Source of the DNA: Granulicella sapmiensis
GTDB lineage: Bacteria; Acidobacteriota; Terriglobia; Terriglobales; Acidobacteriaceae
Reading direction: 5' to 3'
DNA length: 64,000 nucleotides
Assembly (NCBI GenBank): GCA_026225395.1
Contig: JAMFSR010000016.1
Span: forward strand, 1 to 64,000
Below the pieces are notes generated by a model. It worked only from the letters and a program-made list of their open reading frames with translations. It searched no databases and was not told the origin of the DNA. Both the position numbers and the translations under genes were made by a program. Below, piece by piece: positions 1 through 9,400 of this stretch; position 1 is the stretch's first letter, and each line of letters opens with the position of its first letter.

Positions 1-23
1 CGTCGTGAAGGAAAGGGATTGTC

Positions 24-503
24 TTGCTCTCACCGCAACATTGGTTCGCCGCACTGGCGCAGTCGCCGCTTGGCCATTTCACGCAGACAAGCCGATGGGC
101 TTTCGCCGTCATTGAGATGGTGCATCTCCTTGCGCTCGCGGCACTGGGTGGTTCAGTGCTGCTGGTCGATCTGAGACTGCTCGGCGTAATACTCAGAGGC
201 GAGTCTGCTGCTGTGATCAGTCGCGACCTTGGGCGTGTGCTGCTCGTCAGTCTCGCGGTAATGATCCTCTCGGGCATCGGCCTGCTATCGGAAGAGGCGA
301 TGAAGTGCTACTTCAGTCCGGCATTCCGTTGGAAGATGGCGCTGCTTACTACAGCAGTGCTGTTCTACTTCACACTGCATCGCAAGGTCGCTCGCGGCGC
401 CGACGGCGGAACAGCCAACCAGCCCCAGCGCGCCGTCGCTATTGTGTCGCTTGTGTTATGGCTTGGTGTTGGCGTTGCAGGCCGCGCCATCGGGCTGATC
501 TGA
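24..503 (+). CDS. Small integral membrane protein (DUF6644-like)
   Basis: A 159-residue hydrophobic protein with about four predicted membrane helices (roughly residues 25-60, 68-86, 102-118 and 137-156). I think it resembles the DUF6644 family of unknown function; no catalytic motif is visible. It starts at TTG, preceded by AGGAAAGGG at bases 9-17, an excellent ribosome binding site at 6 nt spacing, and an in-frame TGA at bases 6-8 closes the frame upstream, so the gene is complete. The strong RBS so near the window edge suggests it follows another gene of the same operon to the left. It would lie in the inner membrane. No function is proposed. Confidence 0.75.
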   Translation: MLSPQHWFAALAQSPLGHFTQTSRWAFAVIEMVHLLALAALGGSVLLVDLRLLGVILRGESAAVISRDLGRVLLVSLAVMILSGIGLLSEEAMKCYFSPAFRWKMALLTTAVLFYFTLHRKVARGADGGTANQPQRAVAIVSLVLWLGVGVAGRAIGLI

Positions 504-574
504 TTGCGCCTTCTGGACGCCCAAAGCCGGCGCGTGGCGTAGACCCGCACAGTTCGCGAAAGGCTCGAACATGC

Positions 575-1504
575 CTATTTCTTTGGCTTTGACTCTGCCA
601 TTGAAAGACTTGCGAGTGACGGCACAAGCTTTCCGAGACCGGAAACATAGGGCGTGATCCATTCCCCAGGAAGAGCCCTCAAGCCTGCGAATGTACACTC
701 GGCCGCCAGGAAAGATCCCGGCGTCGTCATGTGGACTGTCTCCGTGTCGTGAAACAGGCCATCGACCTTCGCGCGACCGAACTTTTCAAACTGCTGCGCG
801 ATGATGGCGCTCACGTCGACGAAAGGAGCATGTTCTTCGTCGGCGACGGTACGGGTCCACTCGCGATAGTCACTGACGCCGACTTCCACATGACCTTCGT
901 TCCAGACATTCCTGGGTGTCAACGACATCACAATCGGGGTTGCGCCTTTCGCGCGTGTGTCTTCGACATACTTGCGGATGTACCAGCCGTAGGTGTGAAC
1001 AACCTCATGCTTGTGCGTCAACAGGTTGTCGATTTCCTGGCTTTCCGGCCCGACGCCTGGCAACGTTCCCCTTGCACGCGAGTCGTCGTTGATGGGGAAC
1101 ACGTCGTTCTGCCCGAGCTGGACCAGAACAATGTCATGCGGTTTTATCTCCGCGAGCACCTTGTCCCAGTAGCCTTCAGTCTGGAAGGTGCGACTGGAAC
1201 GCCCACCACGGGCAACGTTCACTATATTGACTTTGTTTTCATCGAAGAAAGCAGGGAAGAAGACGCCCCATCCCTGCACGGCCGCCAACCCTTCATGATT
1301 GTGGTCGACGCTGAAATCCGCCGTCGAATCGCCCACGATAAAGATGCTGGGAAGCGACGGATTTGCGGGGACTCGTGTGAGCACTTCCTCCGAGGACAGT
1401 GCGGCAAGGGCTGGCGTAGGCTGCTGGGCTATGGAAGGTGGCATCGATGCACAAAGAAAAAAGCATACAACAAAGACCGATATCGTAAAAATGAGACGAC
1501 GCAT
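575..1504 (-). CDS. Secreted SGNH hydrolase, rhamnogalacturonan acetylesterase-like, with Glu at the usual Asp position
   Basis: A 309-residue protein with an N-terminal signal peptide (hydrophobic residues 4-19, AQQ near 26-28). SGNH/GDSL blocks are present: GDST at residues 58-61 with Ser60 as nucleophile, RGGRS near 99-103 and GQND at 131-134. This fits CAZy family CE12 acetylesterases that deacetylate rhamnogalacturonan or similar pectic sugars outside the cytoplasm. The last block, normally DxxH, reads E255-T-V-H258, so the triad Asp appears replaced by Glu; Asp253 lies two residues earlier. The gene is divergent from the next SGNH gene, with about 150 bp between them. The fold assignment is firm; the exact substrate is inferred from the pectinesterase and GH28 neighbours. 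Confidence 0.85.
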   Translation of the reverse strand: MRRLIFTISVFVVCFFLCASMPPSIAQQPTPALAALSSEEVLTRVPANPSLPSIFIVGDSTADFSVDHNHEGLAAVQGWGVFFPAFFDENKVNIVNVARGGRSSRTFQTEGYWDKVLAEIKPHDIVLVQLGQNDVFPINDDSRARGTLPGVGPESQEIDNLLTHKHEVVHTYGWYIRKYVEDTRAKGATPIVMSLTPRNVWNEGHVEVGVSDYREWTRTVADEEHAPFVDVSAIIAQQFEKFGRAKVDGLFHDTETVHMTTPGSFLAAECTFAGLRALPGEWITPYVSGLGKLVPSLASLSMAESKPKK

Positions 1505-1658
1505 TCTATCCTCGACGCTTCAGACAGCCCTGAAGCGATTACTTTCCCAAGGCCGCGCGCCTTGAGCTTGACGTGTTTACGGACAGCAGCTACATTCAAA
1601 CCACTTCCAAAATGGCAACGATGCCAAAATGGGAGGCTATCACACTGGAGCAATTGAA

Positions 1659-3257
1659 ATGGGGAGAATCACCTCGCGACGCAATGGAGTAAGCCATGAC
1701 CACAGGTTGCGGACCATTGCCCTTCGCCGGCAATACGCGCTGCATCGTTATGCCAAATTAGTGGCCCGGATCTCTCTTTTGTCGTTCACAGGCTGTATTG
1801 CGGCGCAAAGTGCTCCGGTGCGTGACGTGACCGCAAGCCGAAAGCCTGGAACCACCGTAAGGATCGAGCTGATCGGTGATTCTACGCAGACAGACAATGC
1901 CGGCTACGGTCGAGGCTTTTGTGCCAATCTCAGTCCAAAGGTGGACTGCATCAATTTCGCGCGAGGCGGTACAAGTACGAAGACGTTCCGGCGAGATGGC
2001 ATTTGGGATAAAGCGATCGCATCGAAGCCGGACTACATGTTGATCCAGTTTGGCCATAACGACATGGTTTCCGGCGAGCTGAATGACAGGCAAGTGCCGC
2101 TGGATGCGTATCAGCAGAATCTGCGCAACTTTGTTATCGAGGCGCGTGCCGAACATGCGATTCCAATATTGGTGACGCCTCTCACGCGCCGGTACTTTGG
2201 CAAAGATGGCAAGATTCATAGCGATCTGACCGCTTATGCGAACGGGATGACAGCTGTAGCGCAGGAGCTTCATGTTCCACTGATTGACTTACAGACGAGA
2301 AGCATTGCCTACCTCGATAGCATTGGAGAAGCGAACGGCGCCAAGCTTGGCATTACCAAGAAGGACAAAGATGGCAAATTGGGATGGGACAAGACCCATT
2401 TGAACTGGGAGGGAAGCTACGTCTTTGGGCGCATGGTGGCGACCGATTTAGGGACAGTGGTTCCTGAACTTCAGCTCTATGTTCTGCCCAAAGCAGCGGA
2501 GTTGCCGCCAGAGGGGCAGCTGGCGATGCGGGCTATTCAGGGAGCGCGCTTCAAGATCGTCCTTGTTGGCGATTCAACAACGGCGCCCCAGGGTGGTTGG
2601 GGGCCGGGATTCTGTGCGACACTCACCCCGAATGTTACTTGTGTCGATCTTGCCCTGAACGGCAGAAGCACCAAGAGCTTTATGGATGAAGGCGCATGGA
2701 AGAATGCCCTGGCCGAAAAAGGACAGTACTACTTCATTCAATTTGGGCACAACGACCAGAAAGACGATCCGGCGAGGCACACCGACCCGCAAGGAACCTA
2801 TACCGACAATCTCCGCACGATGGTGGCAGAGGCTCGAAAAGCAGGTGCCATTCCAATTCTTCTAAGCCCCTTATCTCGCCGCAACTACCGCGGCGGCAAG
2901 TTGGTCAGTGACGATGGTCTGAAGGCTTATGCGGATGCAGCGCGGCAGGTTGCGGCAGAAGATCAGGTAACCTTCGTGGATCTATATGGCATGTCGCAAC
3001 GATACCTGGCCCGGTTGACCCAGTCGCAGGCGGATGCTTTGGACATGGTTGGACATCCCGACGCAAAAGCCGAAGGAGCATCCACTCAAGCACCGGACCG
3101 AACGCATTTGAACGATAAAGGTAAGGCGCTGTTCGGCCGGCTTGTAGTGGATAACCTGATCCGCAGCGAAGTGGAGCTTGGCCCCGATGTTCTTGGTGTT
3201 CCGGAGGGTTCAGGCGCTCCTTTGCCGCTCCAGGCCGCACCAACGGACGGTAAGTAA
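1659..3257 (+). CDS. Tandem SGNH hydrolase: two rhamnogalacturonan acetylesterase-type domains in one chain
   Basis: The protein contains two full SGNH domains. Domain 1 has IGDSTQ, GRGF, GHND and DKTH; domain 2 has VGDSTT, GPGF, GHND and DRTH. Both therefore keep nucleophile Ser, oxyanion Gly/Asn and the DxxH pair. Each is about 200 residues, a usual single-domain length, so this is an internal duplication that diverged. The start at 1659 is chosen because GGAG lies 8 nt upstream (1647-1650); an in-frame ATG at 1629 lacks an RBS. A hydrophobic stretch ending in FTGCIAAQS suggests secretion, possibly as a lipoprotein, though the Phe at -3 is unusual for a lipobox. It is followed 31 nt later by the pectin methylesterase gene, very likely in one operon. 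Probable role: removal of acetyl groups from pectin. Confidence 0.86.
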   Translation: MGRITSRRNGVSHDHRLRTIALRRQYALHRYAKLVARISLLSFTGCIAAQSAPVRDVTASRKPGTTVRIELIGDSTQTDNAGYGRGFCANLSPKVDCINFARGGTSTKTFRRDGIWDKAIASKPDYMLIQFGHNDMVSGELNDRQVPLDAYQQNLRNFVIEARAEHAIPILVTPLTRRYFGKDGKIHSDLTAYANGMTAVAQELHVPLIDLQTRSIAYLDSIGEANGAKLGITKKDKDGKLGWDKTHLNWEGSYVFGRMVATDLGTVVPELQLYVLPKAAELPPEGQLAMRAIQGARFKIVLVGDSTTAPQGGWGPGFCATLTPNVTCVDLALNGRSTKSFMDEGAWKNALAEKGQYYFIQFGHNDQKDDPARHTDPQGTYTDNLRTMVAEARKAGAIPILLSPLSRRNYRGGKLVSDDGLKAYADAARQVAAEDQVTFVDLYGMSQRYLARLTQSQADALDMVGHPDAKAEGASTQAPDRTHLNDKGKALFGRLVVDNLIRSEVELGPDVLGVPEGSGAPLPLQAAPTDGK

Positions 3258-3288
3258 TCGTGTCGCCGAGGAACTTCGAGGATTGCAT

Positions 3289-4356
3289 ATGACGAGACCG
3301 CGCAATTTGTTGCAGCTAGTTATTTGTTGTTTAGCCGTCGTGCCTTTTTGCGATGCGCAAAGCAGCCAGGCCAGGATTACCGTAGCCCTTGATGGGAGCA
3401 GTGACTATCGCAGCGTGCAGGAAGCTGTTACTCAAGTGACAGCTGCCGGCGCGGTTATCTTCATCAAGCCCGGCACCTACAAGGAAAAGATCGCGATCAC
3501 TAAGGACAACATCTGGCTGGTCGGTCTCGGGAAAGACCCAAAGGATGTCGTTCTCACCTTCGGAGACTCCGCAAAGAACACGGGTAGCACCTTCAAGTCA
3601 GGAACAGTGACGGTGGAAGCCAACGGATTTGCAGCGGAGAACCTCACCATTGCGAACACCTGGTGGGATGAACACTCTGATCCTGCCGATGCCTCGCAAG
3701 CGGTCGCGCTCCAACTCAGTTCCGACAAGGCGGTTCTCGATCGTGTCCGTCTTGTTAGCGGGCAGGATACGCTTTTTGCCGCAAGCCGCACATGCCGCAG
3801 CAACACGGAAACGTCTCCCTGTGCTGCCTCGCGCCAGTACTTCAATGATTGCTTCGTCGAAGGCAACGTGGACTACATCTTCGGTGATGCCAAGGCCGTG
3901 TTTCATCATTGCGAGCTTCATTCCCGGCCACACGGTACCATCATGGTGACTGCACAGAGCAAGCACTTTCCCGCCGAAGACTCCGGCTATTATTTTCTTG
4001 AGTGCAGGATTACCGGAGCCAATAATGGCAATCGCCTTGTGCTCGGCAGACCATGGCGCGAGTATGCAAATGTTCTCTTTTATGACACCGATATGGAGCA
4101 AACCATGGCTCCGGAAGGATGGTCGGAGTGGGGAGATCGTCTCAAGACTGCCACCTATCGCGAGTACAAGTCGCATGGCCCGGGCGTGAACGGTGGACAT
4201 CGTGCGATAGAGTATCCGCCCCTGTCCGCCGAAGAAGAAAAGCGGTTGACACCCGCGCAACTGCTGAACGGAACTGATTCGTGGAACCCAGGCGATGATG
4301 TGGATCGACTCAGACTGTTGGTGACAGAAGGAAACAAGTCAAGTTCGCCCCGCTAA
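3289..4356 (+). CDS. Pectin methylesterase (CE8), secreted
   Basis: A 355-residue pectinesterase. It hydrolyses methyl esters of homogalacturonan, giving polygalacturonate and methanol and opening the chain to GH28 and lyases. Family signatures are intact: PGTYKEK near 61-67, QAVAL with Gln138, GQDTLF with Gln159-Asp160, GNVDYIFG with Asp195, and LGRPW with Arg254 and Trp256. These match the two catalytic Asp, the Gln pair and the Arg/Trp of characterised enzymes. Residues 1-23 form a signal peptide. The start at 3289 has GAGG about 7 nt upstream; an in-frame ATG at 3178 would overlap the upstream esterase by 80 bp and displace the signal peptide. It is co-directional with the tandem SGNH esterase. 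Confidence 0.93.
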   Translation: MTRPRNLLQLVICCLAVVPFCDAQSSQARITVALDGSSDYRSVQEAVTQVTAAGAVIFIKPGTYKEKIAITKDNIWLVGLGKDPKDVVLTFGDSAKNTGSTFKSGTVTVEANGFAAENLTIANTWWDEHSDPADASQAVALQLSSDKAVLDRVRLVSGQDTLFAASRTCRSNTETSPCAASRQYFNDCFVEGNVDYIFGDAKAVFHHCELHSRPHGTIMVTAQSKHFPAEDSGYYFLECRITGANNGNRLVLGRPWREYANVLFYDTDMEQTMAPEGWSEWGDRLKTATYREYKSHGPGVNGGHRAIEYPPLSAEEEKRLTPAQLLNGTDSWNPGDDVDRLRLLVTEGNKSSSPR

Positions 4357-4404
4357 CTTCCTCAATGGGGATAACTCCATGCGGCATCTGTACTGGGATC
4401 CAAC

Positions 4405-4429
4405 TGAAAGCCACAGTTTCGTGGTTTCA
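4405..4429. terminator. Stem-loop between convergent genes
   Basis: The arms TGAAAGCCAC (4405-4414) and GTGGTTTCA (4421-4429) pair over 9 bp with one bulged G and a 6-nt loop. It lies in the 76-bp gap between the pectin methylesterase gene (ending 4356, plus strand) and the LacI-type gene (ending 4433, minus strand), where a shared terminator is expected. There is no clear T run on either side, so it is at best a weak intrinsic terminator. Confidence 0.4.
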
Positions 4430-4432
4430 CTA

Positions 4433-5425
4433 CTAGGCACATCCGCAGGACCTTCGACATATCAGTTCTCCGGGGAGAGAGATTGCCTGTGTCTCTTTGG
4501 ATGCTGTCCCATCGATTCGGCTGAACAACATATTCAAGGCATAGCGCACCATGGTTTCGATCGGTTGGCGAATCACGGTAAGCGGCGGATCAACGAGGGG
4601 CGCGAAGCCGAAGTCATCGAAACCTATGATTGGAACACGGTCGGCTGGCTTCAACGCAAGCTCTCGGAAGGTAGTAAGCACGTTGAGGGTTGCGAAGTCA
4701 CTCAGGGACAGCAACGCTGCTGGCCGATTCTTGCCCTGCAATGCGACTCCGAGTAGAAAACGAAGCTGGTCGTAGTCCGGTGCCGTAATTACGTTTGGGC
4801 GGAGCTGGCGGCTCGTCATCACTTCCGTGTAGCCTGCGATACGTTCTTTAAAGCTATAGATGTCCGGCCTTCCGGTCACACAAGCTATGTTTTTATATCC
4901 ATGCCCCAGCAGGTGCTCCGTCCCTATCCTCGCCGCTTCCCGGTTCCTCAAAAGAACAGAGTCGATCTCCGAGGAAAGATAGCTGTCGAACGCTACGATC
5001 GGGATATGGGGTAATGCAACCTGAACATCTGTGGCCAGCGTTCCCGGAGCACAGGTGATGATCACGCCATCCGCACGGTAGCGTCGCAGTTTTGCGAGGT
5101 TGTCTTGCTGCTGCGACATGCGATCCTGATGCGTGAGCGGGATAACGGTACATCCGCGTTGTCTTGCTTCTTCCTCGATCAACTGCATCGCCTGGCTGAA
5201 GAAGACATTCGATATCTTGGGCAGGATCACACCGATGGTGCGAGTGCGCCCGACTCTTAGCGCGCGGGCTGTTTCATCGAGCTCGTAGCCTAATGTCTCA
5301 ACCGCCTCCCGTATGCGCTTTGCAACCGCGGGCTTAACGGGAACATTGCGCAAGTACCGGGACACCGTGGAGGCTCCGACTTCGGCCAAAGCCGCAACGT
5401 CAATGACGGTTGCACGTTTTTTCAT
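4433..5425 (-). CDS. LacI-family transcriptional regulator
   Basis: A 330-residue LacI/GalR repressor. Residues 5-55 form the helix-turn-helix and hinge helix (TVIDVAALAEVGASTVSRYL, then AVETLGYELDETARALR). Residues 60-330 form the periplasmic-binding-protein-like effector domain (TRTIGVILP, GYKNIACVTGRP, PIIGFDDFGFA). Length and architecture are normal. It sits between a pectin methylesterase gene and a GntR-type gene in the pectin locus, so a pectin-derived sugar is the likely effector, which is inference. Two palindromes directly upstream of its start (5453-5489) could be its own operators. Confidence 0.93.
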   Translation of the reverse strand: MKKRATVIDVAALAEVGASTVSRYLRNVPVKPAVAKRIREAVETLGYELDETARALRVGRTRTIGVILPKISNVFFSQAMQLIEEEARQRGCTVIPLTHQDRMSQQQDNLAKLRRYRADGVIITCAPGTLATDVQVALPHIPIVAFDSYLSSEIDSVLLRNREAARIGTEHLLGHGYKNIACVTGRPDIYSFKERIAGYTEVMTSRQLRPNVITAPDYDQLRFLLGVALQGKNRPAALLSLSDFATLNVLTTFRELALKPADRVPIIGFDDFGFAPLVDPPLTVIRQPIETMVRYALNMLFSRIDGTASKETQAISLPGELICRRSCGCA

Positions 5426-5452
5426 TGCGGAACTTGTCCCTCATCGGAAAAT

Positions 5453-5489
5453 GCGATGCCCCATGGTATCGCTTGCAGAAGCATTCTGC
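5453..5489. promoter_or_regulatory. Two adjacent palindromes upstream of the LacI-type gene
   Basis: The first palindrome is GCGATGCC-CCAT-GGTATCGC at 5453-5472, matching in 7 of 8 arm positions. The second is GCAGAA-GCA-TTCTGC at 5475-5489, perfect in its 6-bp arms. They lie 28-64 bp upstream of the LacI-type start codon and downstream of the GntR-type gene. The size and symmetry fit operators for LacI-family dimers and suggest autoregulation; this rests on symmetry and position only. Confidence 0.45.
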
Positions 5490-5593
5490 CTTCAAGAGTG
5501 ATTGACGGGATTGTTTAAGCGGTGAAGGGGAGGGCGGCGGAGCATCTGGATTGGCCGCCACCAGATCGAAGAGTAAGAAAGCGCACCGCTTCC

Positions 5594-6253
5594 TTACTCG
5601 CTTTCAAGAAGACGAATCTCCAGATGTTGCAGGTGTGTTTTCATTGTGCGTCGTGCATGTTGAGGATTGCGCCCGGCAATCGCCTGGAAGACTGCTTTCT
5701 GCCCCTGCAGAGCGGCTATCCGGCTGCGCCGAAGGTTTACCTGGTAGCTCAGTTGATGATATTTCGGAGCGAACATCTGGGACCAAAGGCCGTCCACAAT
5801 GGCTGTTATGGCGCTGTTCTTCGAAGCCTCCGCGACAGCCAGATGAAACTGCCGGTCCAGCGCTAGCGAGCTCGCATCCTGCGCCAACTCAGTTTCAATC
5901 TGCCGCATGGTCTGTTCCATCTTCGAAAGGTCGAGTGCGGAGGCGAACGTTGCCGCATTTGTCGCCGTCGAGCCCTCGATCAGGATTCGCGCGCGCAATA
6001 TCTCAAACGGGCTGGGCCCTGAATGAAAGCCGAGCGAAATAGGCTTCGGAACGCCGACGAAGGCGCCGGAACGGTTCCGCTCGAGATCCCCGGTAACTTC
6101 CATAGCAACCAGGGCTTCCCTGAGAACGGGTCGGCTGACACCACACAGCCGAGCCAGGTCAATCTCTCCGGGAAGCCTGGTTCCCGGAGAGAGACCCGCG
6201 TCATAGATATACTGCGAAATTTGATTGCCGACCGCATGGTAACGCCGCGTCAT
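5594..6253 (-). CDS. GntR-family regulator, FadR/FCD subfamily
   Basis: A 219-residue protein. Residues 5-70 form the GntR winged helix (AGLSPGTRLPGEIDLARLCG, VSRPVLREALVAME, GDLERNRSGAFV). Residues 85-210 form the all-helical FCD effector domain, with EILRARILIEGSTA, the metal/ligand region DRQFHLAVAEAS and the C-terminal HARRTMKTHLQHLE. FCD regulators often bind hexuronates, gluconate or other carboxylates, which fits a neighbouring pectin/galacturonate pathway. It is divergent from the large TonB-dependent receptor gene, and a perfect palindrome (6297-6312) lies in the shared intergenic region, so it may repress the receptor operon. The effector is not shown by the sequence. Confidence 0.92.
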   Translation of the reverse strand: MTRRYHAVGNQISQYIYDAGLSPGTRLPGEIDLARLCGVSRPVLREALVAMEVTGDLERNRSGAFVGVPKPISLGFHSGPSPFEILRARILIEGSTATNAATFASALDLSKMEQTMRQIETELAQDASSLALDRQFHLAVAEASKNSAITAIVDGLWSQMFAPKYHQLSYQVNLRRSRIAALQGQKAVFQAIAGRNPQHARRTMKTHLQHLEIRLLESE

Positions 6254-6296
6254 TGGCTTTCCCCGCTTGCCAGATCAGGACGATCCTACATAATGT

Positions 6297-6312
6297 TTGG
6301 CATCGTTGCCAA
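6297..6312. promoter_or_regulatory. Perfect palindrome TTGGCA-TCGT-TGCCAA, candidate GntR operator
   Basis: Sixteen bases with perfect 6-bp arms lie in the divergent region between the GntR/FCD regulator (start 6253) and the TonB receptor (start 6475). The TTGG...CCAA ends resemble the TTGGTATACCAA core known for the uronate regulators UxuR/ExuR of Enterobacteria, though the centre is 4 bp longer. Position and symmetry make it the best operator candidate for control of both genes. Confidence 0.5.
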
Positions 6313-6474
6313 TTCTACCTGTTTGTGTGTATATTTGCGTCGTTCAAAAGAGCTTCGAATTTCGAGCCGCGTAACTAGTCGCGTCGCCCCACCAAACCGC
6401 CCTATTCCGTCATAGGAGGAAAGGATGGCGTGGGCCGGTTTGAGGCGTTTTATCTGAGGAATGCAGGAGTCAGT

Positions 6475-9400
6475 ATGACAAGCAGTGTCCGTAACCTAAT
6501 GCAAGCACTGAGCGCGGCGCCGGGGATTCTTGGCCGGCCCCGCTTACGGGTTCTCGCGTTTCTCGCGATGGGATTGATCCTGGCCGCTGTGTCGCAAACA
6601 GCTCATGCCCAGAACACTGGCAGCATTTTTGGCAACGTTGTCGACATCAGTGGCGCTGTGATCCCTAAGGCTACGGTTACCGCGAGCGATCCGGACCACG
6701 GCATTACGCGTGAGGTGCAGACCAACGGCACCGGCGAATACCTTATCCCCAGCCTTCCCCTGGGTACTTACATCCTGACCGTGTCAGGTCCCACCTTCCA
6801 GACCGAAGTGGTTACAGGCATAACGATCGATGCCAACTCGAACGTCAAGGAGACGGTCAAACTGACGCGCGGTCAGATGAATGAAACCATCACTGTGCAG
6901 GACACCACGGGTTCCGTCATCGATCCCCGGTCGGCCACCATTGCCACACTCATCCCGCAAAAGCTCATCGACGACCTCCCCATCGACGGTCATAACATCG
7001 TCGCACTGGCTGCTCTGCTGCCGGGCGTGGTGAACGTCAACGCACCTTCCACGTTCACCGGCGACACAGGAGGCCCGACCTACAGCTCTTCGGGCGGCCG
7101 GTCCACACAGAACCTGATGCTTTTCGACGGCCTCATGTGGAACAACCTGTTCTACAACACAGGCGTGAATTTCCCGACGCCCAACGCTCTCCAGCAGGTC
7201 AGCATTCTTCAAAACAACTTCAAGGCCGAGTACGGGCGCAACGCCGGCTCCGTGTTCAACGTGCTTACCCGCCAAGGCACCAACCAGATTCATGGCGCCG
7301 TTTGGGATTATCTGCAGAACCAGATGTTCAACGCGGCTGATTACATCACCCAGGTCAACCCGAAAGACGACCAAAACCAGTTCGGTTTCACTATCGGCGG
7401 CCCGATCCTGCGTGACAAGCTCTACTACTTCGGCGCATATCAGCAGCTGATCGGGCATCTCCAGACGACGGGCTCGGCTCTGACCCCAACACATGCCGAT
7501 CGTGGCGAGAACCCAGATGGAACGCCACGGCCATGCAGCCCCAATGGGGCCTTCGCTGGTCTGGGACTCACCTGCGCGAGCTACGAAGATCAGGTCAATA
7601 CCTATCCCAATGGTTCAACGGGCGCGGTAGCCATCGCGCGAATGCTCAATCCGATCGACGTTACGGCTGCGAACGGCATTCCAGGTAATGGAGGCGTCTC
7701 TCCAGACAACGTCATTTCGATCTACAACATTGCTTCGGTTCAGGCAGGTGGTCCTGCCACGTCACCCTGCCTGGCGCTGCTGAATCAGGCGAGTAATTTC
7801 GCCTCGAACCACCTCTATGGCAATAGTGCTGGAACCAGCGGCCTGGCGGTCACATCCACCGCCACCTACATGCCCTACGATGAGCTTCCCAGCCCCTGCT
7901 TCAACCCGGTTATGCAAGCGATCATCAAGACCTTTGTTCCTTACCCGGGGGCGAGTGGCTTCGCGGTGACAACAGCCCCCGCGCCCACGGGCGACAAAAA
8001 CGGTCTGGCGCGTGTGGACTACGTGATCGATACGCGGAGAACGCTCGATGCCCGCTACAACCTGTTCACTTCAAGTGCGAATTCGGCTCCCGGCGTGAAC
8101 GCTCAATCTCAAGGCGTCGCCACGTATGGACTGGTCAATAGCCACGTAAAGGGAAATTTTGGCAACGTAGGTCTGACGTGGATCCTTACGCCGAACCTGC
8201 TCAGCAGCACCCGGGTCGGTTACAAACGGTTTGAATCCACCCAATATCCCGACGACAGCCGGACACTCAATACGTTTGGCGGAAACTTCTTCGTTCCCCT
8301 CAAGCCTGCTCTGCCCGGTATCAATTTCAACAACGGCTTCAATCTCGGTAGCTCGAGCGACGGCTATCAGGACCACATCAACGAGAACGTCGAAGTCCAA
8401 CAGTCCCTGATCTGGACCAGGGGTAATCACAGCCTGAAGGTCGGCTTCAACTTTCTGCGGCTGCAGTACCTCAACCGGTCTGACTACACCGGATCGATTG
8501 GTTTCAGCTCCGACTACACAGTTCTCCCCTTCGCGGACGCTCTGGGTGGCCTCGCGGACTCCGCTACGGCGCAGAATCGGCTCATCCAGGGCGGTATTCA
8601 ACATAACGTCTTCGGCTACCTCCAGGACGACTGGCGCGCAACTCCGAAGCTGACCGTAAACCTGGGCGTGCGCTACGAAGTGCCGTTTCAATGGTTCGAG
8701 CCGCACGGTAAGGCGGCGACCTTTGTCCCGGGACTTCAGTCGACGGTATTCCCGGGCGCGCCCAGTGGGCTGGCTTTCCCTGGTGACAAGTCCGTCCTTC
8801 CATCGCTCGTGCCTACCGACTTCAACGGTTTTGCTCCACGTGTTGGTTTCGCCTACGACGTTGGTGGAAACGGCCAGCTTCTCATCCGCGGCGGATATGG
8901 AATGTTCTTCGATGCCGTGAACGCCAACGTCATCGGCGTCGGTGAACCGTTCCACTACCTTGTTACCGAAGCACAGCCGCCCGGGGGCGCTTCGGTCCCT
9001 CTGGCTACATTCGGGTACAACTCCGCGGGCGTTCCCGATGGTTCGGTGCTGCAGCTGCCACAGGCGTTCTCTCCAGCAAATCCCCAGTTTTTTGCTCCAT
9101 ACTCCATATTCTTCCCGGATAAGAACTTCCGAACCCCATACGTGGAAGCGGCCAACCTCGGCTTCCAGTACCACATACCGCATGCCGGCGTACTCGATGC
9201 GAATTACATCGGCCGCTTTGCGCGCAAGCTGACGATTCCGCTGGATCTCAACCCAACCCTCGTCGATCCAACATGCTCCACGGCATATGGCCAGGCCGAT
9301 CCGGCGGTGTATTGCCTCCCATACACTGGCGCCGGGGCCACACTCGCCCAAGTTGCGGGCGGAGCCACCACGGCGACAGCGCAACGCCGCCTTCGTGCCC

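Noticed and set aside
731-1657. A 308-codon plus-strand frame opposite the first SGNH esterase
   Set aside because: The minus-strand product has signal peptide and SGNH blocks; the plus-strand frame has none and runs into the divergent promoter region.
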